Source: Bacteroidaceae bacterium
GTDB taxonomy: Bacteria; Bacteroidota; Bacteroidia; Bacteroidales; Bacteroidaceae
Direction of reading: 5' to 3'
Assembly (NCBI GenBank): GCA_017517605.1
Contig: JAFWYQ010000019.1
Coordinates: 1-62,365 of the forward strand
Length of the DNA: 62,365 nt
Shown here: positions 17,479 through 26,792 of the stretch, one piece after another
Position numbering within the stretch: position 1 is the first letter of the stretch
Layout of the letters: each line of letters begins with the position of its first letter
The notes under the pieces: generated by a model
Database searches by the model: none
What the model was told of the DNA's origin: nothing
Seen by the model: the letters and a program-made list of their open reading frames with translations, nothing else
Translations under genes and position numbers: made by a program

Positions 17479-18282
17479 TTATTTTTCAAGAGCACTTTCT
17501 CCCTTCAACTCCGCCTCTACACGATTGGTGAGTTCAACGAATTGCTCTACCGAGAGTTGCTCTGGGCGCTTGTTGAATATCTCGTCGGCCAACAAGGAAC
17601 TCTCCTTTCCGAGGATGGGTTTGATAGAGTTGCGGAGCGTCTTGCGACGTTGATTGAAGGTGGTCTTTACTACTTGCTTGAAGAGTTGTTCGTTGCATCC
17701 CAACTCCTTCGTATCGTTACGTGTCATGCGGATGACAGCACTCTTCACCTTGGGAGGCGGATTGAATACATGCTCGTGCACGGTAAAGAGATATTCAACC
17801 TTATACCATGCCTGCATCAGCACGCTCAGGATGCCATACGTCTTGCTACCCGGTGCGGCAGCCATTCGTTCGGCCACCTCCTTCTGTATCATACCCGTGC
17901 AACAAGGGATAAGTTCCTTATACTCCAGCATCTTGAAGAATATCTGGCTCGAAATATTATAGGGATAGTTGCCCGTGAGTACAAAAGGTTGTCCGTCGAA
18001 CAGTTGTTCAAGGTCCATTTTCAAGAAGTCTGCCTCAATAATATTTTTCTCCAACGAAGAAAAATTTTCTTTCAGGTAGGCTACGGATTCGAAGTCAAGT
18101 TCCACCACTTTCAAGAGTCTTTCCTTGGGGATAAGGAATTGGGTGAGCACACCCATACCCGGTCCTACTTCCAACACAGGAAGCCCTGGACAGGCATCCA
18201 CCGTATCGGCAATATCTTTGGCAATCTTCAAGTCCTTCAGGAAGTGTTGTCCAAGGAACTTTTTGGGTTTTACAAGTCGCAT
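17479..18282 (-). CDS. rsmA: 16S rRNA dimethyladenosine transferase
   Basis: RsmA (KsgA) dimethylates two adjacent adenosines near the 3' end of 16S rRNA during 30S maturation. The 267-residue protein shows GQHFLKD at about 9-15, the SAM loop LEVGPGMG at about 36-43 and the adenine-methylase motif NYPYNIS at about 106-112. The frame is open up to 18351. However, a promoter-like TATCTTTG lies at 18312-18319 on this strand, and homologues begin near 'RLVKPKK.LGQHFL', so the start is ATG 18282. Confidence 0.93.
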   Translation of the reverse strand: MRLVKPKKFLGQHFLKDLKIAKDIADTVDACPGLPVLEVGPGMGVLTQFLIPKERLLKVVELDFESVAYLKENFSSLEKNIIEADFLKMDLEQLFDGQPFVLTGNYPYNISSQIFFKMLEYKELIPCCTGMIQKEVAERMAAAPGSKTYGILSVLMQAWYKVEYLFTVHEHVFNPPPKVKSAVIRMTRNDTKELGCNEQLFKQVVKTTFNQRRKTLRNSIKPILGKESSLLADEIFNKRPEQLSVEQFVELTNRVEAELKGESALEK

Positions 18283-18311
18283 ATATTTATATCTATTTTG
18301 CTTTGTGGCGA

Positions 18312-18319
18312 CAAAGATA
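18312..18319 (-). promoter_or_regulatory. -7 element for rsmA
   Basis: Minus-strand TATCTTTG is a perfect TAnnTTTG about 30 bp upstream of ATG 18282. It lies inside the longer open frame and therefore helps decide the start codon. Confidence 0.6.
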
Positions 18320-18384
18320 CACATTTTCTTGTGAAAAAGAAGAAAAGCCAACTATTCTTTTAGAATATCTGTCAATGCTATCGT

Positions 18385-19224
18385 TTATAATGACCGAGAG
18401 AAAATATTTTCAGCGCATGCATATCCCTCGTTGTACAGGTCTGTCAATTTTTGCACATTTCTCTCCATACGGTCAACAACAATGGGCTTTTCCGGACGGA
18501 TGACAATGATGCGTCCTTCATTCTCCATCCGTTCAATCATTTCCAACTGTTTATTGTATAACACATTGCGCATAGCGAGGGCTTGCCGTAGTCGTGGATA
18601 CTGATGGTAAATAAAGGAGGGATGTTTGATGATTTTTTCCTTTTTACGATACCCTTTATTGCGAGTAAGAACCACTATGTTCTTTTCAAAACCTTGACTG
18701 ATTGCCCGTTCAAGGGGAATACTGTCTACAATACCTCCATCGAGCATCGGACGCTCGTCAACATAACAAATCGGACACACATAAGGCAGGCTTGCCGATG
18801 CCTTTACAATGTCTATCAGACGGTGGCGGTCGTTGTACTCCTCCATATAACATGCTTCACCCGTAAGGCAATTGGTGGTAACCATCTCGAAACGCATACC
18901 ACGAGCGAAATAACTGTCGTAATCGAAAGGAAGAATCTCCTCGGTAAAACGGTTGTAAAGCATATCCATATTAATGATACTACCCGTGCGTATCAGGTGA
19001 TTGATACCGATATACTTGTACTTGTCCAACAAATCTATGTTGCTGAATTTGGCTCGTCCACGTTGGTGCGACACATACGACACGCCATTGCAAGCACCTG
19101 CACTCACACCAATGCCATAGGACACCTCAATGCCGTTATCCATCATATAGTCGAGCACTCCGCTTGTGAAGGTACCGCGCATACCGCCTCCTTCCAATAC
19201 CAATCCTATTTTTTCCAGTTTCAT
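18385..19224 (-). CDS. Patatin-like phospholipase family protein
   Basis: The 279-residue protein has the three patatin landmarks: the oxyanion loop GGGMRG at 12-17, the nucleophile elbow GVSAG with Ser41 and the catalytic Asp162 in DGG. There is no signal peptide, so it is a cytoplasmic or membrane-associated esterase of the YjjU/RssA type rather than a secreted toxin. The lipid substrate is not evident. It is a single gene divergent from the aminopeptidase. Confidence 0.85.
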   Translation of the reverse strand: MKLEKIGLVLEGGGMRGTFTSGVLDYMMDNGIEVSYGIGVSAGACNGVSYVSHQRGRAKFSNIDLLDKYKYIGINHLIRTGSIINMDMLYNRFTEEILPFDYDSYFARGMRFEMVTTNCLTGEACYMEEYNDRHRLIDIVKASASLPYVCPICYVDERPMLDGGIVDSIPLERAISQGFEKNIVVLTRNKGYRKKEKIIKHPSFIYHQYPRLRQALAMRNVLYNKQLEMIERMENEGRIIVIRPEKPIVVDRMERNVQKLTDLYNEGYACAENIFSRSL

Positions 19225-19289
19225 AGTGCAAAATTACCTCTTTTTACCTTAATAGATGCAAAAAGTCCGCATATTTCATTTTTATTACG

Positions 19290-19297
19290 TATTTTTG
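19290..19297 (+). promoter_or_regulatory. -7 element for the aminopeptidase gene
   Basis: TATTTTTG at 19290-19297 predicts a start near 19304, about 48 nt before the GTG at 19352. Confidence 0.45.
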
Positions 19298-19351
19298 CAT
19301 GAAAATACGATTTTACGTAAATTAAATCATCAATATTAAATCTGAAAACAC

Positions 19352-20743
19352 GTGTTTACAGCAAATGTTTATAAAGAACGCCGCGATGCGTTGCGCCGCC
19401 AAATGGGCGACGGCATAATCCTGTTGTTGGGCAATGCAGAAGCATCATCCAACTACCCTGCCAATACATATCATTTCCGCCAAGACAGTTCGTTTCTCTA
19501 TTTCTTCGGCATCAATCATCCGGGATTTGCCGGTGTGGTGGACATCGAGAGTGGAGAAGAGATTCTTTTCGGTAACGATTTTACCATGGACGACATCATT
19601 TGGATGGGTCCCCAACCGAGTGTTGCCACACAAGCCACCGAAGTTGGTATAGAGAAGAGTGCTCCGCTTGCACAATTGAAGACTGTGGTAGAGAATGCTA
19701 TGCGCCAAGGACGCAAAGTGCATTTCATCCCACCCTATCGGTATGCCAACAAAGTATGGTTGGAGGAACTGACAGGTATTCGTGTAGCCGAATTGGCCGC
19801 CCATGTGTCGGTTGAACTCATTAAAGCCATTGTGGCTCTTCGCTCTGTAAAAAGTGCGTTAGAGATTGAAGAGATTGAGCGTGCTTGTGACATTGGTTAC
19901 GAAATGCACACCACCGCCATGCGTATGTGCAAACCTGGGGTAAAAGAACAACTGATAGCCGGCACTATCGAAGGCATAGCCCTTGCACATGGTGCAGGAG
20001 TATCTTTCCCTTCCATCCTTTCTATGAATGGCGAGACATTGCATAATCACTACCATGGCAATCTGTTGCAAGAAGGCCGTATGATGTTGACCGATGCCGG
20101 TGCCGAAACCAACATGAACTATTGTTCGGACTTCACACGCACCGTACCAGTAGGCGGACGTTTCAGCCAACAACAGAAAGAGGTATACAACATTGTGGTA
20201 GCGGCCCACGATTGCGCTATCGACCATGCTCGCCCTGGAAACACTTGGAAAGAGGTTCACATAGAGGTATGCCGTACATTGACACGAGGATTGAAAGATA
20301 TAGGCTTGATGAAGGGTGATGTAGACGAAGCCGTAGCAGCTGGTGCACACGCATTGTTCATGCCTCACGGATTGGGTCACATGATGGGATTAGACGTACA
20401 CGACATGGAAGATCTTGGCCAAATCTACGTAGGTTACGATGACGAAATTCGCCCATCTGACCAATTCGGCTTAGCATCTCTGCGCATGGGGCGTCGTTTA
20501 CAAGAAGGATTTGTCATTACTGACGAACCGGGTATCTACTTCATCCCCGCTCTTATCGACCAATGGAGAGCAGAAGGAATGCACTCCGACTTTCTTTGTT
20601 ACGATGCGATTGAGAAATACAAGAATTTCGGAGGTATCCGTCTGGAGGATGATGTACTCATCACTGCTACAGGTTCGCGTTTCCTTGGACAAAAGCGTAT
20701 CCCTCTCTACGTGGATGAGATAGAAGAAATCATGAATAAATAA
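19352..20743 (+). CDS. Xaa-Pro aminopeptidase family protein (M24B)
   Basis: The 463-residue metalloprotease has an N-terminal creatinase-like domain and a C-terminal pita-bread domain. The five metal ligands are present: Asp in LTDAGAE, Asp in SDFTRT, His in HGLGH, Glu in TDEPG and Glu in RLED. Such enzymes remove an N-terminal residue next to proline. It starts with GTG; no in-frame ATG is available before the conserved YKERRDALRRQM. No signal peptide is visible, so it is cytoplasmic. It is followed 25 bp later by a secreted C1 peptidase, and the two may share a transcript for peptide use. Confidence 0.9.
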   Translation: MFTANVYKERRDALRRQMGDGIILLLGNAEASSNYPANTYHFRQDSSFLYFFGINHPGFAGVVDIESGEEILFGNDFTMDDIIWMGPQPSVATQATEVGIEKSAPLAQLKTVVENAMRQGRKVHFIPPYRYANKVWLEELTGIRVAELAAHVSVELIKAIVALRSVKSALEIEEIERACDIGYEMHTTAMRMCKPGVKEQLIAGTIEGIALAHGAGVSFPSILSMNGETLHNHYHGNLLQEGRMMLTDAGAETNMNYCSDFTRTVPVGGRFSQQQKEVYNIVVAAHDCAIDHARPGNTWKEVHIEVCRTLTRGLKDIGLMKGDVDEAVAAGAHALFMPHGLGHMMGLDVHDMEDLGQIYVGYDDEIRPSDQFGLASLRMGRRLQEGFVITDEPGIYFIPALIDQWRAEGMHSDFLCYDAIEKYKNFGGIRLEDDVLITATGSRFLGQKRIPLYVDEIEEIMNK

Positions 20744-20768
20744 AGAATTTAAAATCAACGTATAAACA

Positions 20769-21980
20769 ATGAAAAAACATTTGACATTAGCCGCCCTCGC
20801 CCTGATGGGCGTAGGAGCCATGGCACAAGAGGCTGCAAAAGCCGACACAACAGGGTTTGTATTCACTCACACCAAAGAGATTCCCATCACCAGCATCAAG
20901 GATCAGAACCGTGCAGGTACTTGCTGGTGCTACTCTACACTGAGCTTCATTGAAGCCGAACTCCTTCGCATGGGAAAAGGCGAATACGATTTCTCTGAAA
21001 TGTACATCGTCTATAACACCTATATGGATCGCGCTGACAAAACCATCCGTACACATGGGGATGCCTCTTTCTCGCAAGGTGGCTCATTCTATGATGTCCT
21101 CTATGGAATGAAGACTTTCGGTCTTGTACCCGAAGCAGAAATGCGCCCCGGTGTAATGTATGGTGATACCCTTTCAAACCACACCGAGCTTTCAGCCGTA
21201 ACCGATGCATACGTAGCCGCCATAGCCAAAGGCAGTCACAAAAAGTTGCAAATGTCACCCGAAGGAACTCCTCTGTGGCGTAAAGGATTGGAAGGAATCT
21301 ATGATGCATATTTGGGCAAACGTCCCGAAAAGTTCACCTACGATGGCAAGGAATACACTCCGCAAAGTTTCTACGAAACATTAGGATTGAATGCCGATGA
21401 TTATGTTTCATTAACCTCATACACTCACCATCCATTCTACAGCAAATTCGTATTGGAAATCCAAGACAACTGGCGTTGGGCAGAATCATACAACTTGCCC
21501 ATTGATGAATTGATGGAAGTATTTGACAATGCCATCGACAAAGGGTACACCATCGCATGGGGTAGCGACGTAAGCGAAGATGGATTCACCCGCAACGGTT
21601 TGGCCGTAATGCCCGACTTGGAAGAAGGTCAGGAATTAGGAGGTAGCGACATGGCCCGTTGGTTGAAAATGAGCGCTGCTGAAAAGAAGGCAGAATCTAT
21701 CACACGCCCCGTACCTCAAAAGTGGTGCACACAAGAAGAGCGCCAACTTGGATACGATAATTGGGAGACTACCGACGACCATGGTATGCTCATCTATGGT
21801 AAAGCCAAGGATCAACAAGGTACTGAATACTATTTGGTAAAGAATTCATGGGGTAAAGCCGGTAAGTACGATGGAATTTGGTATGCATCCAAGGCATTTG
21901 TCCGCTACAAAACTATGAACATCGTGGTACACAAAGATGCTCTTCCCAAGGATATAAAGAAAAAGTTAGGTTTGAAGTAA
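20769..21980 (+). CDS. Exported C1-family (bleomycin hydrolase-like) cysteine peptidase
   Basis: The 403-residue protein carries a signal peptide (residues 1-19, ending GAMA). The papain-type triad is present: Cys52 in GTCWCYS, His in TTDDHGMLI and Asn in VKNSWG. The arrangement, with large inserts between Cys and His, is that of aminopeptidase C / bleomycin hydrolase. Those enzymes are usually cytosolic, so the signal peptide marks the Bacteroidales exported subfamily. It probably trims peptides in the periplasm. It is 25 bp downstream of the Xaa-Pro aminopeptidase. Confidence 0.88.
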   Translation: MKKHLTLAALALMGVGAMAQEAAKADTTGFVFTHTKEIPITSIKDQNRAGTCWCYSTLSFIEAELLRMGKGEYDFSEMYIVYNTYMDRADKTIRTHGDASFSQGGSFYDVLYGMKTFGLVPEAEMRPGVMYGDTLSNHTELSAVTDAYVAAIAKGSHKKLQMSPEGTPLWRKGLEGIYDAYLGKRPEKFTYDGKEYTPQSFYETLGLNADDYVSLTSYTHHPFYSKFVLEIQDNWRWAESYNLPIDELMEVFDNAIDKGYTIAWGSDVSEDGFTRNGLAVMPDLEEGQELGGSDMARWLKMSAAEKKAESITRPVPQKWCTQEERQLGYDNWETTDDHGMLIYGKAKDQQGTEYYLVKNSWGKAGKYDGIWYASKAFVRYKTMNIVVHKDALPKDIKKKLGLK

Positions 21981-22002
21981 TACTGAGCCACATTGCATTC
22001 AA

Positions 22003-22060
22003 GCGCGGATTACGCGGATTACACAGAGAATAAAGCGGTGTAATCTACGTAATTCGCGTT
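22003..22060. terminator. Family B palindrome acting as a hairpin after the C1 peptidase gene
   Basis: gcgcggattacgcggattacac pairs imperfectly with gtgtaatctacgtaattcgcg and is followed by tttatttttt. Other copies with the same 'gcacggattacgcagatta' wording are at 31740-31804 and 43959-44027. Confidence 0.7.
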
Positions 22061-22135
22061 TATTTTTTACATTCATGCCATTTGTTGTTGAAGCAATTTT
22101 CCTAATATGTTAATCCAAATATATCACACTGTAAA

Positions 22136-22198
22136 GTATGGAAGTCAACGCATGGGGTATGAAAGTCATTACATGGAGTTTGAAGATACAGGAGTTGA
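22136..22198 (+). repeat. Degenerate tandem repeat, three 21-bp units
   Basis: Units begin at 22136, 22157 and 22178. The first two read gtatggaagtcaacgcatgg and gtatgaaagtcattacatgg; the third is more diverged (gtttgaagatacaggagttg). The repeat is non-coding and lies between the hairpin and the recJ promoter. Confidence 0.6.
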
Positions 22199-22476
22199 AT
22201 CCTCTCTCCCCTTATTGACATGTAGCAGACAAACACAATAAATTGTTTTTTCCAAAATGCCACTCGAGAGTTTGTTACGCGATTGGGAAATATATCATTA
22301 AAAAGTTTAAATATAATAGTGAAACCATGCAGTTTTTCCGAGTTTTTTCGTATCTTTACCCGTTCAAATGTACCCCAACGGGATTTGTTACCATATAACA
22401 GCTTATGCTGCACCTTTTTACGCCAGATTAACCATCTGACACCGAGACAAGAAAAAGAAATAAAAAACATATATAA

Positions 22477-24201
22477 ATGAATAACAAATGGATTTACCAA
22501 TCACCCACCAATGGAGACATCGAGGCGGCTAAAGAGCTATCCAAGCAATTGGGCATAAGTCCTGTGCTATGCCGTTTGCTCAGGGAACGTGGCATCCATA
22601 CGGCCGAAGAAGCTAAGTCCTTTTTCCGTCCGCATTTGAGTGAATTGCACGATCCCTTCCTAATGAAGGACATGGACAAGGCTGTGGCCCGTTTGAACGA
22701 AGCCATGGGGCGCAAAGAGCGCATCCTTGTGTGGGGCGACTATGATGTGGACGGTACAACAGCCGTTGCGTTGGTGTACAAGTTCTTGCAACAGTTCTAT
22801 TCCAATATGGACTATTACATTCCCGACCGCTACAACGAAGGGTACGGTGTAACCTATAAAGGAGTGGACTATGCTGTTGAAACTGGTGTAAAACTGGTGA
22901 TTGTATTAGATTGTGGCATCAAGGCTATTGACGAAATTGCCTATGCCAAGGAAAAGGGTATTGATTTCATCATCTGCGACCATCATGTGCCCGACGATAA
23001 ATTACCCGATGCAGTAGCCATCCTGAATGCCAAGCGACAGGATGCGACCTATCCTTACCCTCACTTGTCAGGATGTGGTGTAGGTTTTAAATTTATGCAA
23101 GCCTTTGCCAAGGACAATGGCATTGAATTCTGCCATTTAACCCCTTTGCTCGACTTGGTAGCTGTAAGTGTGGCCAGCGACATTGTTCCTATCATGGGCG
23201 AAAATCGTGTGCTTACTTATCATGGATTACGCCAAATCAACTCCAATCCCAGTGTAGGCCTGAAAGCCATTATTGATGTGTGTGGTCTTAGCGACAGGGA
23301 AATCACCATGGGGGACATTATCTTCAAGATAGGTCCTCGAATCAATGCAAGTGGACGAATCCAAAATGGAAAAGAAGCTGTAGACCTGTTGACTGAGCGC
23401 GATTTTAAAGCAGCCATAGCAAAGAGTAACCAAATCAACCAATACAACGAAACCCGTAAGGATTTGGACAAGGCCATGACCGAAGAGGCCAACAAGATTG
23501 TGGAAAGTCTGGAAGGTCTGGACGACCGTCGCAGTATTGTCATTTTCAACGAACAATGGCACAAGGGGGTAATTGGTATTGTAGCCAGCCGATTGACAGA
23601 GATTTACTACCGGCCGGCCGTAGTGCTTACCCGCACAGACGATATGGCTACAGGCTCTGCACGTTCAGTATCAGGATTTGATGTGTACAAGGCGATTGAA
23701 AATTGCCGCGATATTTTGGAGAACTTTGGCGGACACACATACGCTGCGGGGCTTTCGATGAAGATTGAGCACGTAGAAGAATTTACCCGCCGTTTCGAGG
23801 AATATGTAACAGAACATATCCTACCTGAACAGACAACGGCAACCATCAACATCGATGCAGAACTGGATTTCAAGGAGATCTCTCCGAAGTTCTATAATGA
23901 TTTGAAGCGCTTCAATCCCTTTGGACCGGACAACCATAAACCCGTATTCTGCACACACCAAGTGTATGATTATGGAACCAGCAAAGTTGTAGGACGGGAC
24001 CAAGAGCACATCAAGTTGGAATTGGTGGACAACAAGAGCAACAATGTGATGAATGGCATCGCCTTCGGACAAAGTTCACAAGCCCGATACATCAAGACCA
24101 AGCGTGCCTTCGACATCTGCTACACCATTGAGGAGAATACTCATAAGCGTGGCGAAGTACAGTTGCTCATCGAGGACATAAAGCCCTTTGAAGAAAATTA
24201 A
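22477..24201 (+). CDS. recJ: Single-stranded-DNA-specific exonuclease RecJ
   Basis: RecJ degrades single-stranded DNA 5' to 3' in recombination and base-excision and mismatch repair. The 574-residue protein has the DHH phosphoesterase motifs: DYDVDGTTA at about 88-96, a DCGIK segment, CDHHVPD at about 168-174 and the DHHA1 glycine motif FGGHTYAAG at about 417-425. An OB-like C-terminal domain follows. The length is normal. recQ follows on the same strand, separated by a palindromic repeat; RecJ and RecQ act together in the same recombination pathway. Confidence 0.95.
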   Translation: MNNKWIYQSPTNGDIEAAKELSKQLGISPVLCRLLRERGIHTAEEAKSFFRPHLSELHDPFLMKDMDKAVARLNEAMGRKERILVWGDYDVDGTTAVALVYKFLQQFYSNMDYYIPDRYNEGYGVTYKGVDYAVETGVKLVIVLDCGIKAIDEIAYAKEKGIDFIICDHHVPDDKLPDAVAILNAKRQDATYPYPHLSGCGVGFKFMQAFAKDNGIEFCHLTPLLDLVAVSVASDIVPIMGENRVLTYHGLRQINSNPSVGLKAIIDVCGLSDREITMGDIIFKIGPRINASGRIQNGKEAVDLLTERDFKAAIAKSNQINQYNETRKDLDKAMTEEANKIVESLEGLDDRRSIVIFNEQWHKGVIGIVASRLTEIYYRPAVVLTRTDDMATGSARSVSGFDVYKAIENCRDILENFGGHTYAAGLSMKIEHVEEFTRRFEEYVTEHILPEQTTATINIDAELDFKEISPKFYNDLKRFNPFGPDNHKPVFCTHQVYDYGTSKVVGRDQEHIKLELVDNKSNNVMNGIAFGQSSQARYIKTKRAFDICYTIEENTHKRGEVQLLIEDIKPFEEN

Positions 24202-24202
24202 T

Positions 24203-24297
24203 TAATGTGCTAATGTGTCAATGTACTAATGTGCCAATGGAATAGGCCATTACGATGCATAGCACATTGGCACATTGGCACATTAGCACATTGGTAT
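24203..24297. repeat. Dispersed palindrome, family D, copy 1
   Basis: The left half is built from aatgtgctaatgtgtcaatg-like units and the right half from cacattggcacattagcaca-like units, forming an overall palindrome around 24245. The last bases abut the TTG start of recQ. A second, less regular copy is at 51517-51600. Confidence 0.7.
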
Positions 24298-24298
24298 C

Positions 24299-26218
24299 TT
24301 GGCAAATTATCACAACATATTGCAGCAATATTGGGGTTATTCCTCTTTCCGTGGCATTCAAGAAGAGATTATTGAAAGCATCGGAAGCGGACGCGACACC
24401 CTTGGTCTGATGCCTACAGGCGGTGGCAAGAGTATCACGTTTCAGGTTCCCGCCATGGCCCAACAGGGACTCTGCCTTGTCATCACCCCCTTGATTGCCT
24501 TGATGAAAGACCAAGTAAGCAATTTGCGTGCACGGGGCATCAAAGCGACAGCCATCTATACCGGACTGACACACGACGAAATCATTGTCGCTCTCGAAAA
24601 CTGCATTTATGGCGACTACAAGTTTCTCTACGTCTCCCCCGAACGACTCTCTTCCGAACTCTTTTTAGTCAAATTGAAGCGTATTCCCGTATCGATGATC
24701 ACTGTCGATGAAAGCCACTGCATCTCGCAATGGGGATACGATTTCCGTCCTGCTTATCTGAAGATTGCCGACATCCGAAAGATGCTCCCTGGAGTTCCTG
24801 TGCTTGCTTTGACGGCAACAGCCACTCCAGAAGTGGTGAAGGATATACAGCTTCGCTTAGGGTTCAAGCAAGAGAATGTATTCAGCATGAGTTTCGAGCG
24901 TGAGAACTTGGCTTACGTGGTACGTCAGACGGATAGTAAGGAGAACGAACTGCTCCACATTCTACAACGCATCCCCGGCAGTGCCATCGTCTACACCCGT
25001 AGCCGCAACCGCACGCGCGAAGTGGCTGAGTTTCTTCGCCAACAAGGGATAACCGCCGAATTCTATCATGCCGGGCTTCCCAATACGGATAAAGACATCC
25101 GACAGAACAAGTGGAAAAAAGACGAATCGCGTGTCATGGTAGCCACCAACGCCTTCGGTATGGGTATCGACAAGCCCGATGTGCGTCTGGTAGTACACGT
25201 CGACCTGCCCGATTCACCCGAAGCATATTTTCAGGAGGCCGGACGTGCCGGACGCGACGGAGCCTTTGCTTATGCCGTACTGCTCGTCAGCTCGCGCGAT
25301 GCACAGACACTGAAGCAACGCATCCCCAACACCTACCCCGACAAAGAGTTCATTCGCGAGGTGTATGAGCACCTGAGCTACTACTATCAATTGGCCATGG
25401 GCAGCGGTGAGGGGGTAACGTATGAGTTCGATCTTGAAAAGTTCTGCCGCAACTTCAAGCACTTCCCCGTTCCCGTAGACAGTGCCCTGCGTATTCTCAC
25501 CCAAGCCGGATACATCGAGTATGTTGATGAACAGGAGAATGCTTCGCGCCTGATGTTCACCGTACGCCGCGACGAACTGTATGGCACACGCGACGATATT
25601 GACACGGAGAATCTACTCCGCGTACTCCTGCGCACCTACACCGGGCTGTTCACTGACTATGTCTATATCGACGAGCATCTGCTGGCCCATCATGCAGGGC
25701 TGGACTGTCACCGCGTGTACGAGATTCTGAAATCGCTGAACTTTAACCGTATCATCCGCTACATTCCCCACAAGAAAACGCCACTGATACGTTACACCCA
25801 ACGCCGCGAAGAGAAGGAACGCCTCGTAATCCCCCCTTCCATCTACGAAGAACGTAAAGCTGCATACGAAAGCCGCATCAAGGCTATGACGGAATACGCC
25901 ACCACAGCCAACAAATGCCGCAGCCGCATGTTGCTCTACTATTTCGGTGAAAAAAACGAGCACGATTGCGGCCAGTGCGATGTCTGCCTAAGCAATCACC
26001 CGACAGGCCTCAAACGTATCGTATTCAGCGAAGTGAAATTACTGCTAAAAAAACAACTGGAGGCAAACAGCGAGATCTCCCTCCTCTCCTTTATCGAACA
26101 GGCTGAAGCCATCTGCCCGCGCGAAAAGGCAGTAGAAGTACTCCGCTATCTGCAAGCAGAAGAACAGATAACCCTGGATGGCGAACTGATACGAAGCACC
26201 AGTGCCCTGCAAACGTAG
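24299..26218 (+). CDS. recQ: ATP-dependent DNA helicase RecQ
   Basis: RecQ unwinds DNA 3' to 5' in recombination repair. The 639-residue protein has motif 0 (FRGIQEEII), Walker A PTGGGKS at about 39-45, a DESH box in place of the usual DEAH and SQWGYDFRP (aromatic-rich loop). Later come QEAGRAGRDG (motif VI) and a zinc site of four Cys in KCRSRM, HDCGQC and DVC. The C-terminus lacks a clear HRDC domain. The start is TTG at 24299; the first in-frame ATG would cut into Walker A. This rare start sits directly against the family D palindrome. Confidence 0.92.
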   Translation: MANYHNILQQYWGYSSFRGIQEEIIESIGSGRDTLGLMPTGGGKSITFQVPAMAQQGLCLVITPLIALMKDQVSNLRARGIKATAIYTGLTHDEIIVALENCIYGDYKFLYVSPERLSSELFLVKLKRIPVSMITVDESHCISQWGYDFRPAYLKIADIRKMLPGVPVLALTATATPEVVKDIQLRLGFKQENVFSMSFERENLAYVVRQTDSKENELLHILQRIPGSAIVYTRSRNRTREVAEFLRQQGITAEFYHAGLPNTDKDIRQNKWKKDESRVMVATNAFGMGIDKPDVRLVVHVDLPDSPEAYFQEAGRAGRDGAFAYAVLLVSSRDAQTLKQRIPNTYPDKEFIREVYEHLSYYYQLAMGSGEGVTYEFDLEKFCRNFKHFPVPVDSALRILTQAGYIEYVDEQENASRLMFTVRRDELYGTRDDIDTENLLRVLLRTYTGLFTDYVYIDEHLLAHHAGLDCHRVYEILKSLNFNRIIRYIPHKKTPLIRYTQRREEKERLVIPPSIYEERKAAYESRIKAMTEYATTANKCRSRMLLYYFGEKNEHDCGQCDVCLSNHPTGLKRIVFSEVKLLLKKQLEANSEISLLSFIEQAEAICPREKAVEVLRYLQAEEQITLDGELIRSTSALQT

Positions 26219-26301
26219 TAGTGACCAGTAGCTCGTCGCCAATCACTATTTGAACTTTGAACCTTAAACTTTGAACTATATATAATATAAGGTATAAGCA
26301 A

Positions 26302-26592
26302 ATGAATACAAACCAGCCCCCGCTCTCCCCCTTAGTAGAAAATCTGATGTACGCCGCCGCCCTTTCCGTCTCACTAGGAAAAACCGACGATGCCATCCTG
26401 CTGTACGATAAAGTCCTTGCCCTGATGCCCGACTATGCCAATGCCTATTACGAACGTGGCCGTGCCCGTCACTTGGGAGGCGACGTGCTCGGAGCATCCG
26501 AAGACTTGAAACGTGCACTTCAACTATCTCCCGAACTGGAAAAAGAAATTACCTGTTCCGAACAGATGAATTATCAAAAAGGATGCAAATGA
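26302..26592 (+). CDS. Small TPR protein
   Basis: The 96-residue protein contains about two tetratricopeptide units: ALSVSLGKTDDAILLYDKVLALMPDY..., then AYYERGRARHLGGDVLGASEDLKRALQLSPEL. No signal peptide is present. TPR proteins bind partners; none is indicated here apart from recQ 83 bp upstream on the same strand. It ends just before a long palindrome. Confidence 0.75.
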   Translation: MNTNQPPLSPLVENLMYAAALSVSLGKTDDAILLYDKVLALMPDYANAYYERGRARHLGGDVLGASEDLKRALQLSPELEKEITCSEQMNYQKGCK

Positions 26593-26613
26593 TTTTATGT
26601 TCTCCCCCTTTCA

Positions 26614-26751
26614 CAAAGTGAAATGCTGTGCTACACTTCTTTATTCACAATCTTTAAACGTACGTTTAAAGGCTTTGAATATTTGTTTAAAGGTTATAAA
26701 CGTATATTTATAGCCTTTGAACAAAGAAGTCCAGCGCAGCATTTTACTTTG
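26614..26751. repeat. Long nested palindrome between convergent genes
   Basis: The outer arms caaagtgaaatgctgtgct (26614-26632) and agcgcagcattttactttg (26733-26751) pair with two mismatches. aaagaag/cttcttt extends the stem. Inside is an 18-base perfect palindrome TTTAAACGTACGTTTAAA (26653-26670) and further tttaaagg/cctttgaa pieces. It probably serves as a bidirectional terminator, though it is much larger than needed. The gap holds no gene. Confidence 0.7.
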
Positions 26752-26792
26752 TCGAGCTTTTGTTTGAACTTTATCACGCAGATGATGAAGAA

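Larger units (their letters stand above)
21981..22476. other. Gene-free gap between the C1 peptidase and recJ
   Basis: These 496 bases hold a family B hairpin (22003-22060), a 21-bp tandem repeat (22136-22198) and a promoter-like TATCTTTA at 22351-22358 for recJ. An opposite-strand open frame (22102-22500) crosses the repeat and overlaps the recJ start; I regard it as chance. Confidence 0.65.

Noticed and set aside
18283-18351. 23-residue extension of RsmA
   Set aside because: It crosses a promoter-like element, and homologues start at the downstream Met.
22102-22500. 132-codon minus-strand open frame across the recJ upstream gap
   Set aside because: It runs through the 21-bp tandem repeat, overlaps the recJ start, has odd composition (repeated HTPCxDFHT from the DNA repeat) and resembles no family.
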